DNA of 64,000 nt. Source: Bradysia coprophila. Lineage: Eukaryota; Arthropoda; Insecta; Diptera; Sciaridae. Shown here in pieces: positions 54,446-64,000 of the stretch. The stretch's first letter is position 1. Every line of letters starts with the position of its first letter. The stretch is from the NCBI RefSeq assembly GCF_014529535.1, contig NW_023503442.1, positions 310,001 through 374,000 on the forward strand. The letters run 5' to 3'. The position numbers were made by a program, and so were the translations under genes. The notes below the pieces were generated by a model. It saw nothing but the letters and a program-made list of their open reading frames with translations. It had not been told where the DNA came from and did not search any database.

Positions 54446-55533
54446 AAACTGCGCCTGGAGCCCGAACCGTATCTTATTCCTCGCATATACGGATGCCCAA
54501 AAATTCACAAAGAAATTGTACCAATGCGACCGATCGTAGCCGCACCTGATATGATTGGAAGGAGTCTTTCTACATGGCTACTAGAATGCCTCAAGCTGAT
54601 TGCTCTATCACTAAAGTGTTACAACGTCGATAGCGCGCTACAAGTAGTACCTGACCTGTCCAGTTTTACGATCGAGCCACGACACAAACTAGTCTCGTAC
54701 GACTATGAGTCTATGTTCACAAACGTCGACGTCGATGCTACAGTGCGGATTGTTTTAGACAATTATCACCATCTGAAACGGCACACCAGTGTCTCTCCGG
54801 ACTTATTTGTTTGCTGCCTCAAAATTTACACAGCACACTCGACTTTCTTCACGTTCGAAAACAAGATCTACAAACAAATCAAGGGCTTAGCCATGGGGAA
54901 CTCGCTATCCATCCATCATCAATTTTCATTCCGAGCACCCCAGCCATGTAAAGATAAACGCTGCTAAAGAAATGATCAGGCGCGCTAGAATATTGACATT
55001 TCCTGAATTAATGGAACATACAAACGAGCTCTTGCGAAAAGTTTTAGTCAACAGCAGTTACCCCTCATCTTTTGTCATTGAACAACTACAAGTTGCAGAT
55101 GTCAATGTCCCTCGCCACAAGGTAAACGGTCCAACGAGGTTCAACCGTTTTGTTTCCTTTCCGTTTGATCGTGAGTTGACTCGCAGAGTGGAAGCCGTAA
55201 TTGACAGTGAACGACTGGGCATTACTATTGCTTCAAAACCGATGTTAAAGTCCCTACTCTATACGAAAATCAAAGGTCCTTCACCAGAAGGATTGTTTAT
55301 TTGAGATCAATTGTACAGCTTGCAACTTCAAAAGATTATACCCGACTGAACCATTCGATGTAGGACGCACGCTAACAGACCTAAAGGCGAATCAAACGAG
55401 TGACCTGTACGCACACTTCAACGACAACATTGTCCACTGTATGAAAACAACCCGTCTGCTGAAAGTGTTCTACCAGAAGAGTGATGTCAAGTATTCGGCC
55501 CATGTCATCAAACACATTGAAAATTGTTCTTGA
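54446..55533 (+). pseudogene. Penelope-like element RT and GIY-YIG-like end, internally deleted
   Basis: LIPRIYGCPKIHKEIVPMRP (54,470-54,530) and RPIVAAPDMIGRSLSTWLL match the PLE RT start (LPRxYGLPKIHK ... RPIVS). SYDYESMFTNVDVD is the first catalytic Asp region; IYKQIKGLAMGNSLS is the G-x-xMGxxLSP motif. The second Asp region is deleted, then HVKINAAKEMIRRARI (54,945), FVSFPFDRELTRRVEAVI, SKPMLKSLLYTKIKGPSP and a C-terminal INCTACNFKRLYPTEPF ... RTLTDLKANQ resembling a worn GIY-YIG domain. Not functional. Confidence 0.7.
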
Positions 55534-55559
55534 AATTATTGCGCCAAATTTTTTGCCGT

Positions 55560-56135
55560 GTTTTTGCTTCAACCGTTCTCATGGAAGATGGCGCCAACAG
55601 TCGGTCTACGTCTTTTCTATGTGTTAGTATTAGTTGACACCATTTTCGTTTCTAACTATTTCTTCAGAGAAAGACTTGCTTGTTGCGCGCTGACGATTAG
55701 AGAAAGACAAACTTTTTTGCCGGCGATCAAAAGAAGAAAATTTGTCCAACTGTTTAATGAAAAGATTTACTCGAGTCCGCACTAGTGAGATCCGGTAAAC
55801 TGCCGAGCTGGATTTTTCGTAAAAGGAAGAATTTCGTAAAAGGAGAAATCAATTGTTCCAGCCGTTTACTTTGGACGTGGTTACATTCGTTGCCTTCCCG
55901 CCAGTTTTTGTGTTGTAAGGGGAAAGAAAGAAAGAAAAGGTTTTTGCCGGCAGTCGAAAGAATAAAGTTTAGCCGACAGTCAAGAGGAAAGATTTGCTGT
56001 CGTCCGCAGTAGTGATACCCGATAAACCGCCGGTGCTGGATAGTTCGTAAAAGGAGGAATTTCGTAAAAGGAGAATTCAGTTGTTCCGGCCGTTTGCGTT
56101 GGTCGTTTTACATTGTTTACCTTCCCGCCAGTTTG
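55560..56135 (+). repeat. Two direct ~220-bp repeats ahead of the 279-codon ORF
   Basis: 55,715-55,910 and 55,940-56,135 share TTTTTGCCGGC, GTAAAAGGA(A/G)GAATTTCGT, AAAAGGAGAA and CCTTCCCGCCAGTTT in the same order, diverged by perhaps a quarter. Tandem 5' repeats after an upstream 3' end are typical of Penelope-like elements, which supports a head-to-tail pair here. Confidence 0.5.
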
Positions 56136-56157
56136 TTATGTTTTGGATTTTGCCGAA

Positions 56158-56994
56158 ATGGAAGAGAAAAGGGAAACTTGGAACCAACAGCAGTTGCATT
56201 CAATAGCTGACCGGGTTTTGAACATCATCGAATTCACGACGAACGTACAAGCTATCTCTGAATTAGACGTAGCGCTCCGGAACGACGTCCATCACATCAT
56301 CGACACGGCCGATGCGGTTGACCTACACCGTATCGTCAACGAATCAACCGGGACTATTGTACGGCAAGAAAAGCCAAGGATTCGCTTACCAACAGAGATG
56401 TCCTACGAACGAGAGCGACTGTCTTTGAAAAACTCTAAGCTGATACGAGACTACGCATCGCTAGTTCGCCAGTCGGAAGGCATCAGTACATCGATGGACG
56501 AGGAAGTAAACAGATTAACCGAATGTGTCAGACGAAGTCTCAATGAAAACGGTCCCAAGTCTGAACTAAAGATACGAATTTCACAAATGCGCACGGATGT
56601 TTTTCGGCATATCGCCGAGGTGTTTCGCCAGTTTGTAAATGGTGCCAAGCAGCGAGGGATTTCCGCACCACAACTCCAATACCGGAAGCGACCATCAACT
56701 GGGGACATAAATGTCGAATACTCTCTATCGCAAACGCAACCGCACCTTCATTCCCAATTGTCCACAACAACTTCTGGGTCGAGTTCATCTAGTGCTCATT
56801 GTTCTAATAAAACGCCGCGCCAGTCAACACCAAATTCGCCAGTACGACCTTCAACGAAACCCGCTGAAACAACAAGTGAACATCAAACTCCCAGTGTCCT
56901 CACCATCGAAGATATTCGTGAGATCATACGACGTACGGCCACGCCTGAGGTTGGAGAAACCAAGCAAGTTGAACGAAGCGAAGATGAAGATTGA
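56158..56994 (+). CDS. Intact 279-residue ORF, probable element-encoded N-terminal protein
   Basis: ATG 56,158 is preferred over the upstream non-ATG opening at 56,113 because the MEEKRETWNQ start suits the acidic, helical run that follows. The protein is helical and charged (SELDVALRNDVHHIIDTADA, RERLSLKNSKLIRDYASLVR), with a Ser/Thr/Pro-rich linker (about residues 195-245) and an acidic end (VERSEDED). No catalytic motif. Position behind the direct repeats suggests it is the 5' ORF of a Penelope-like copy whose RT part is missing here. A host gene is the alternative. Composition and codon use do not stand out. Confidence 0.45.
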   Translation: MEEKRETWNQQQLHSIADRVLNIIEFTTNVQAISELDVALRNDVHHIIDTADAVDLHRIVNESTGTIVRQEKPRIRLPTEMSYERERLSLKNSKLIRDYASLVRQSEGISTSMDEEVNRLTECVRRSLNENGPKSELKIRISQMRTDVFRHIAEVFRQFVNGAKQRGISAPQLQYRKRPSTGDINVEYSLSQTQPHLHSQLSTTTSGSSSSSAHCSNKTPRQSTPNSPVRPSTKPAETTSEHQTPSVLTIEDIREIIRRTATPEVGETKQVERSEDED

Positions 56995-57239
56995 TTGTTT
57001 CGGGTGGTTTGTCGTACCGGAAAGAATTTTGTTTCCGATTTTTGTTTTCATTTTAATTTTGTCGAAGTTCCGCCGGCGTTTTCTTACTTTTATGTACTGC
57101 TCAAACCGCAATGTGGTCTGGCCAGTATGCTCTTAGATGTTTTATGTTTATGTTTCTCAGTTCAGGAGAACTGTTTAAGATTGTTATTGTGCCTAGCAGG
57201 CTCGTGACTGGTAATTAATTGTAAATTCCAGGCGCTTTC

Positions 57240-57630
57240 TGAATGAAAAAATAATTTTTTTAATAAAATTTGTTTGCTCACATCGAGCTTGATACGAGAA
57301 TTCATTTGTTTAGTTCAAATCCCAGAGTTCTTAAAATCTGACCAAAGTCGCCGCTGTCTATGAATATTTGCCGAATGTTAACAACGAATCGCAACAAGTC
57401 GCATGAATCGCATCAACCAGTTTACCGTTTCGATACATCAGTCTATCACCGAGCCGTGCGATTTCCATCATTTTTTTCGTTGTACAGTTCCCAATGTGGT
57501 AACCGAGTTCAGGGCGGCATGTGACTTACTTTTCTCACTAATTCTGACTGTTTCTGAAAGAAGCGAAAGTGAGTTACTTTTTCTTGATTTTATTAATTTT
57601 CTCACTATTTCCAACTATTTCGGACAAAAC
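57240..57630. other. Gene-free stretch
   Basis: The 79-codon ORF at 57,403 shows no motif. Nothing else is supported. Confidence 0.3.
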
Positions 57631-57632
57631 TA

Positions 57633-57756
57633 CAGGCTTTAACATTTCAAATGTCTCACTTTCATTTTTTTCAAAGAATGCCATTGTGAATTCGCAATGA
57701 CACAATGAAATTCTCAGAAAAATTTGACAGTGAGACATTTGAAATGTCAAAGACTG
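57633..57756. mobile_element. Tc1/mariner-type MITE, 124 bp (second copy)
   Basis: Starts CAGGCTTTAACATTTC and ends in the reverse of CAGTCTTTGACATTTC, flanked by TA (57,631-57,632; 57,757-57,758). Same length and core (CAAATGTCTCACT) as 33,128-33,251. Confidence 0.75.
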
Positions 57757-57805
57757 TATAGATAATCGGAACAATTTCTTATTCCAACTTAATATTTATT
57801 TAAAA

Positions 57806-59553
57806 CATAGCTAACGCCGACCCGTACGAAACACCTATTCGTATCAAAAGCCTTTAATGTGAAACTCTTCATTTCTCTTACTTCATTTTCTTCTCTGCTG
57901 AAAAACTATTCTCCCTTTAAAATCACTTACATTATCCACTCTTTGCCTTGTTATCATATACAACTAAATTGCCGGAGGCAATATAGACAGCCCCGTACGA
58001 AGACAAATTTCATAAATTCCTATTTAAACAGCTATATACCGCTATATTTAACTATATTTCACTATAAATAAACATTTCACAGATAAATATATGCTATTAT
58101 ATAGCTCTATATGCCTGTATATAGCTCAATATAGCTGTATATAGGTATATATATAGATGTCCGTATATGGAATCCCTGAAACCCCACACACATAACAAAT
58201 TATTTCCATGTTAACAGAAACTCTCTAAGTATCATTTTTCCCAAGATATTTCTAATCAACAAATCGGCTGGCAAAGCAACCAAATGTATGAGAAGCCTCT
58301 ATCCCCTGCTGTCTCGGAAATCGAAACTCTCAAACAGAAACAAAAACATCATTTTTAAATCGGTAATTAGACCTGTGATGACTTATGGATGCCCCGTGTG
58401 GTATAGAGCAGCAAAATCGCACATTAAGAAGCTACAAGTAATACAAAATAAGACCCTTAAATTGATCAACAAACTACCGTGGCGATACCCTACGGATCAA
58501 CTCCACCGTCTATCTAAATATCCAATGATATCTACGTACATGCGAGATACATCAAACAAATTCAATCACGGCTGCGAGGGATCGTCGTATGAATTGATCA
58601 GGCAACTGGCCCACGTACAGTGAGACTTCAAATGACCTTGCCCACCTCCCTGGAGCTGATTCAAGTGCATGTTCGATCCAGCAAATGGTAAATTTTGTTT
58701 TGCAAGGATGTTACTATAGCGGTCTATAGTCCCATCTGCTCGTTAACTAATTTGTAAGCGTTGTTTAGTCTGTAGGTTATTTCTTTCATCGAGTAGAGGT
58801 TTTTCTATTTCATTTTCCCTCTGAATTCATTCACGGCAGCCCTGCTAATTCTATTTAATTTTATCACGTGGTTAACTGCTGCAAAGTCTTTGGGCCAGAC
58901 TGATCTCAGAAAAAAAATTGTCAGACATTTGTATTGTTAAGAATTGTGCTGAAATAAACGAACTTTGAACTTTGAACTTTGAACTTGACCGAATTTCATG
59001 AATTTTTTTTTGTTTGAAAGGTATTAACGAATGTAAAGCGTCGGTACTATTTCCGGTCTCCTAACAAAATGGCTGCCGGCGGCCATATTGGATTTTAGTA
59101 AAATAGAAATATCTTGGGAAAAATGATACTTAGAGAGTTTCTGTTAACATGGAAATAATTTGTTATGTGTGTGGGGTTTCAGGGATTCCATATACGGACA
59201 TCTATATATACCTATATACAGCTATATTGAGCTATATACAGGCATATAGAGCTATATAATAGCATATATTTATCTGTGAAATGTTTATTTATAGTGAAAT
59301 ATAGTTAAATATAGCGGTATATAGCTGTTTAAATAGGAATTTATGAAATTTGTCTTCGTACGGGGCTGTCTATATTGCCTCCGGCAATTTAGTTGTATAT
59401 GATAACAAGGCAAAGAGTGGATAATGTAAGTGATTTTAAAGGGAGAATAGTTTTTCAGCAGAGAAGAAAATGAAGTAAGAGAAATGAAGAGTTTCACATT
59501 AAAGGCTTTTGATACGAATAGGTGTTTCCTACGGGTCGGCGTTAGCTATGTTT
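57806..59553. mobile_element. Foldback element: ~446-bp inverted arms around a LINE fragment
   Basis: Arms 57,806-58,251 and about 59,107-59,553 are nearly identical inverted copies; the same 70-codon frame appears on opposite strands at 57,859-58,071 and 59,285-59,497 with identical translation. Arm sequence belongs to the CGTACG family (CCCGTACGAAACACCTATTC). The 58,252-59,106 loop holds a LINE fragment and more of the same repeat family. Confidence 0.8.
58252..58985 (+). pseudogene. LINE 3' fragment with TTTGAAC tail
   Basis: MRSLYPLLSRKSKLSNRNKN, SVIRPVMTYGCPVWYRAAKS and LQVIQNKTLKLINKLPWRYP (58,288-58,500) are the typical C-terminal part of jockey-type RTs. The 3' end carries GAACTTTGAACTTTGAACTT (58,965-58,985), a microsatellite tail. 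No RT core. Confidence 0.7.
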
Positions 59554-59677
59554 TTTTCGCGGATTTGGCATCTCTAGACAACCACAATAGGTTTCCCCTT
59601 ACTCAGGGAGTCCAATTCGACGTGTTACAAACGCATGCGTAAACCTATAAGACCCCAGTACTTCGTACGGGTCTAAA
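59554..59677 (+). repeat. CGTACG-family 3' end
   Basis: Matches 4,680-4,808 with a small deletion, ending CAGTACTTCGTACGGGTC. Confidence 0.65.
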
Positions 59678-59679
59678 AA

Positions 59680-60527
59680 AACGTCAAAAAATTTGCAAAG
59701 ATGTTTGAAATTATATGAATGTTAAGGTGTAACGTCAAGTTTCGCCGATGTCTGATTTTCGAGATTTTTTGAAAGGTTGTATTTAAAATCCCTGTGCATA
59801 ATAGAAAGCATTGGAAGCCGAAATTCAAATTATTATAAGTTTTTGTAATGCAACGTCCAAAAATATGGCCCGTTTGCTGAAATGGAGAAAATCGTCTCCT
59901 GGAAAGCACAAGCTGATACGATTTTTCGACAAAAATCAACGCACTGCGAAGTGCGTTGCATAAATTCAAAATTCAATTATTAGTAATGAAAAACACATTA
60001 AAAATCGAAACACAGTAAAAATGAGCTTTTTGGGCAGAGTTCTATATTCAATAATTCTCGTTATTTCGCCCTATTTTTGGAAAGCACGCTTTGGAACTGA
60101 TTAGGCCCATAGAGAAGATATTTTTTATTATTTTATTGTTTGAATGACGTGCAGAATAAAAGTTTTGCAGAATTATCTGCAGAATTTTTCTACTGGTCCT
60201 AGAATACAGCTATACCTACGGTTACTCGCAAATCTTCATAATATTTGTCATCCCAAGCATATTCTACTAAATCTCTACGGATTTCAAATGTCCAAATGAG
60301 CAAACTAAAAGTGTAAAATGATGTTTCCTACTAAGAATCACAATTTAAAAAGCAATCGTTCGAGGAATCATGTTCAAAAAAGAAAGGGGAAAATAATCTT
60401 TACTCGCTACATACCCCAAACACTCGTTTTACGCCAATGACAGTTTCCAGGAGTAGTCATTAAAATACCAACGTTACTTTGTCATGGCTTTGTCACTAAG
60501 TAATCAATAAATCATACACGAAATCAT
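59680..60527. other. Gene-free stretch
   Basis: AT-rich. The 98-codon minus ORF (59,673-59,969) has no motif. An inverted pair around TTCGACAAAAATCAACGC (59,934) is weak. Nothing supported. Confidence 0.3.
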
Positions 60528-61784
60528 CAGGGCCTATTATTTGGGAATTAATTCCCAAAATTCCCAAATATTCACAGATATTCCCAAATATTCACAAATA
60601 TTCCCAAATATTCCCAAATATTCACAAATATTCCCAAATATTCCCAAATATTCACAAATATTCACAAATATTCCCAAATATTCCCAAATATTCACAAATA
60701 TTCCCAAATATTCACAAAAATTTAAGACCAGGTAGACGTAGACTTAAATAAAATTTAAACGATTCAGTGGATATCATGCTTATAAAATTTGTGATACATA
60801 ATAAAGTGTTTTAAGCCAGCGGCGTTGGAGGTACCCCAAAAAATGTATGTGTTACGGCACAGCCCTGCTACTAGCATGAACACTGAATTGACAAGTGTCA
60901 AATTTGGAGGCTTTAGTGATACGAGCTACCGCTTAGGATTATGTTTTAACTCATACAACAAAAACAAGTCATCTATCTGTATAACAGAAACGCAGTGCCT
61001 ACTGTGATTTCATCGGCCTCATGGTTTGGAAATCAATATTGTTAATATTTGTGAATATTTGGGGATATTTGTGAATATTGGTGAATTTTGGGAATATGTG
61101 GGAATATTTGTGAATTTTGGGAATATTTGGGAATATTTGTGAATATTTGGGAATATTTGGGAATATTTGGGAATTTTGGGAATATTTGGGAATATTTGGG
61201 AATATTTGGGAATATTTGGGAATATTTGGGAACATTTGTGAATATTTGGGAATATTTGTGAATATTTGGGAATATTTGGGAACATTTGTGAATATTTGGG
61301 AATATTTGGGAATATTTGTGAATTTTGGGAATATTTGGGAAGTAGACGAGGTGTAAAAGTTTTAACGATAGAAAATACCTGCTGTAATGCCACTGGTTTA
61401 TTTCTAAGTCATTTGTGAACATCGAAAATAAACTTCTGATGGATGAGATTAAATGTCAATGGTATTTAAACACGATTTATAAAGCTTTATTGATAACAAT
61501 ACAAAATAGAAACCAAACATTTTGGGATAATATATTCAAAAGGAGTAATTATTTGGGAATTAATCCCCAAATATTCACAAAAATTCTCAAATATTCCCAA
61601 ATATTCCCAAATATTCCCAAATATTCCCAAATATTCCCAAATATTCTCAAATATTCCCAAATATTCCCAAATATTCCCAAAATTCACAAATATTCCCAAA
61701 TATTCCCAAATATTCCCAAAATTCACAAATATTCCCAAATATTCCCAAATATTCCCAAATTCGATTCCCAAATAATAGGCTCTG
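60528..61784. mobile_element. hAT-type element made of TTCCCAAATA repeats, 1,257 bp
   Basis: Ends CAGGGCCTATTATTTGGGAA and (reverse) CAGAGCCTATTATTTGGGAA; GAAATCAT flanks both sides (60,520-60,527; 61,785-61,792). Blocks of (ATTCCCAAAT/ATTCACAAAT)n fill 60,541-60,720 and 61,556-61,760 in one orientation and 61,040-61,340 in the other. The change of orientation plus TTATTTGGGAATTAATCCCC at 61,548 suggest a second copy nested in the first. ORFs here (NIPKYSQIFP repeats) are artefacts. Confidence 0.8.
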
Positions 61785-61792
61785 GAAATCAT

Positions 61793-62330
61793 ACACGAAT
61801 TTCGTGTTCCTTTCAGTCTTTTTCAAGATTTTTAATTCTCCCTCAAGGTTCCAACAAGGGCTAAAGTTTACGTTTCTTTTTCTTACTAGAAAGTGAGAGT
61901 ATGTGCTTCAAATTGACGATTTAGGGTTGGTTTCTCTCACTTGGTCACTTTTCTAAATCAATTTATAGTGAAAATACCAACTATATTTGGCAAAATTGAT
62001 CACTTTTTTACTATTTTCTTCAGAAAAATCACATGCCGCCCTGCGGAGTTCATAATTACCAAGTGATAACAGAGTTGTTGAATAGTGCTGATGAATCGTT
62101 TTGCAGCCTAGAGATGGATTGCCTGAAAGAAGAATGTGAGTGTTGAGCATTTTTCCAGTACGAGCGATTTGCTCTTTGAATCGTGTTTCGTGTTGAATTT
62201 TTGTCAATAAGGTCAGCGGCATGCCTTGGTCAAAAAAGTCGCTTCCCATCTGACCCGAAAGAAATCGCTGATCTCTCAGCAAACTTTATTTGAACGATAC
62301 GTATCACTCAGCTCAAGTCGTGTCTTTCGC
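61793..62330. other. Gene-free stretch
   Basis: The 109-codon minus ORF (61,953-62,282) has no motif. Nothing supported. Confidence 0.3.
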
Positions 62331-62332
62331 TG

Positions 62333-62886
62333 TCTTGTGAACGAACACAGTAGAAGCAACTGAAGATGAATGGTTCTTTACCATTCTGTGACCGCTACTG
62401 TGTTTTCGGAGGTCGAAACAGCGCCTGTTTGGTGGTTTGACCCACTGTAATTTGTCCGCCACCCCCCTGTAGCCAGCTGTCCTGTTCTTTTTGATGAAGG
62501 TAGACGGAGAGTATGTGCTAAATAAATGATTTAACAGCAATTTGATGTTGCCGTTTTACTTTTTAGCCAAATAAATTGTTAGACAGTTGGGAAAACCGAC
62601 GGAATTTCTAGCTAATTATTCTTATTTCAGGTACCAGTCGACAAAACCATCCCTTTTCTTTCCCTTCTTTGGTTGTTTCTTCTATCTACACTGACACTGT
62701 GCGTTGCATGATGTTACAGTAATGGTTTGTTGCATGATAGCAACATTAAAACGTCCTCCGAAAATCTGTCCGGAGATTAATGAATTCTGTTCTCACTCGT
62801 GTAATTGCTGTACATTGTGTGTTATTTGGGATTTAGTGCGCTGCGAAATTTACGTAGCGTTAAAAATCCTCCTAGAGATGCTCTAG
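62333..62886 (+). repeat. Diverged relative of the 52.5-53.2-kb sequence
   Basis: Shares GGAGGTCGAAACAGC, TTATTTCAGGTACC/GTGTCG, TTGCTGTACATTGTGTG and GCAACATTAAAACGTCC with 52,540-53,225 in the same order. Within it the block with GTTGCATGAT/GCAACATTAAAACG repeats partly at 62,810-62,880. Probably another 5' fragment of the same (Penelope-like?) element family. Confidence 0.4.
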
Positions 62887-62889
62887 GCT

Positions 62890-64000
62890 GCCCGAAAAAA
62901 GGAATGATTAGTCCAAGTGAAAGACAATATAATTGGAGAATTATAATTGGATAGTGTCTTTAGTGATTTAAATGGCTAAATTGAAAATCGACCGATCTGA
63001 AATCAACAACTGCCAATTGGCAGGTTTTCATTTTCTGTCTCGTCGCGTGAAATGGATTTTGCTATTTCTAGTTTAATATATAATTTTAGGCCTTACAAGC
63101 TTTCACTTTCATGTGTTTTATGACCAGGCCGTAGTCAAACGATTGATTTTGTTCGGCTAACCTACCGTCAATCACGTCGCTTTAATATATTATGATAATA
63201 AGTATCGATAAACGTCTATATGTCATGTCATTAATTTAAATTTCAAAAAGCAATTGATCCTCATAGTCTCTACTATGTGTAGAGTTACATAATATTTGCA
63301 ATACAGCCAAAAGTGAATTTTGTTCTGAGGCCGGTCAAATGGAAATATTATTAAAAGTTTACAAGACTTGACAAGTCTTTACGAAAAATATGAACTCAAT
63401 CAAGTGAAAATTGTTGTATTATTCTTTCGTTCCGAGATTTTTGTATGTCGGATTTTGAGACAAATTTTGACCAGTCGATAGGAAAGTATCTTGTTTTTGA
63501 CCTTTAATGAGATGTTTTCTCTACTTGTGCTTGTGTCTTGGCTTATGTCGATAAATTTCACAATTTAAAGTTCTGAAAAACATCTCGCTTCGCTCTGGCC
63601 GCAAACTTCACACTCGTTAATTTTTTCTGGTTTATTCGCTTTTGTTAACAAGACAAAATAAAGTAACAAGAAAAAATTATTGAAATAGATCCAAACATTC
63701 GTTTAGCACCAGAAGCTAGATCGTTAGACTAATATAATCTATCTTGAAACCTAACCTCAGGAATTCTGTGCTTTATCAACTTTTTTTTAATCGGTTCGGA
63801 ATTAGCCCAGTTACGGTGTTAACAAAGAGCAGAAAAGCCTTCTTCTGAGAACTACTCCCAGATGGTTGAACCGATACCACCCATTTTCGAACTTGACTTG
63901 AGGATTTCAACACTTCATCAAATAAAAAGAAAGTTTCTGAAAATCGGTTGAACTTTGTTCCAGTTATCGTGTGAACAAAGATCAGAACAGGCTTCTTCTG
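62890..64000. other. Gene-free stretch to the window end
   Basis: AT-rich. The last 170 bp contain a duplicated phrase (GTGT(T/G)AACAAAG(A)..CAGAA(A/C)AG..CTTCTTCTG at about 63,818-63,847 and 63,970-64,000), hinting at a dispersed repeat cut by the window edge. No gene recognised. Confidence 0.3.

Noticed and set aside
57859..59497. 70-codon ORF present twice on opposite strands
   Set aside because: It lies in the arms of an inverted repeat; no motif, and the same text elsewhere is broken.
60541..61864. Several repetitive ORFs (NIPKYSQIFP and EYLGIFGN types)
   Set aside because: Low-complexity readings of the TTCCCAAATA arrays in a hAT-type element.

Overview
This window looks like nuclear DNA of an arthropod, most likely a dipteran insect. 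It is AT-rich. The few host genes have very short spliceosomal introns (62, 63, 74 and 81 bp) and insect-type TATA plus TCAGT initiator promoters. There are no bacterial ribosome-binding sites, operons or prokaryotic RNA genes. Nearly everything else is a nested, mostly decayed set of transposable elements. The species is not proven; a fungus gnat or similar nematoceran is only a guess.

Layout. 1-4.8 kb: copies of a dispersed repeat with CGTACG-rich ends, an LTR-element-like relic carrying a hAT-type MITE, and a short tandem repeat. 4.8-17 kb: one large non-LTR retrotransposon (ORF1, endonuclease, reverse transcriptase, RNase H) broken by several insertions. One insertion of about 4.5 kb holds a perfect 243-bp inverted repeat, a decayed zinc-finger gene and 17 tandem copies of a 57-bp hairpin unit. 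An RTE-like LINE on the minus strand and a mariner/IS630-type transposase fragment, itself split by a hAT-type MITE, follow. 17-20 kb: reversed CGTACG repeats and a P-element-like relic. 20.3-23.8 kb: the best-preserved element, a 3,458-bp DNA transposon with about 420-bp terminal inverted repeats, a 4-bp target duplication and an intact 771-residue transposase. I read it as Chapaev-like, with an N-terminal zinc region that recalls RAG1. It interrupts an ORF of 18-residue tandem repeats.

From 24-32 kb, LINE, RNase H and hAT relics surround two host-like genes: a three-exon secreted trypsin homologue lacking its catalytic triad (plus strand, 27.1-28.5 kb) and a secreted two-CUB-domain protein (minus strand, 32.8-31.8 kb). 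At 35.3-35.8 kb is an intact three-exon Tctex-type dynein light chain gene. 35.9-45.5 kb is almost wholly inverted-repeat elements, including a 288-bp non-autonomous relative of the Chapaev-like element with the same 4-bp target duplication, and two elements filled with a GGCTCGTAAC motif. At 45.7-46.6 kb an exon-like ORF resembles part of the very large fungal proteins with DUF3638/DUF3645 domains.

47.8-64 kb holds another LINE, Penelope-like element pieces in tandem (RT and GIY-YIG-like end followed by a new 5' end and a 279-codon ORF), a 1.7-kb foldback structure with a LINE in its loop, and hAT-type elements built from short reiterated motifs with clear 8-bp target duplications.

The genes do not form a pathway. 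The window is best read as TE-dense, repeatedly re-invaded chromatin with a few short host genes. All family names rest on motifs read by eye; no database search was possible.
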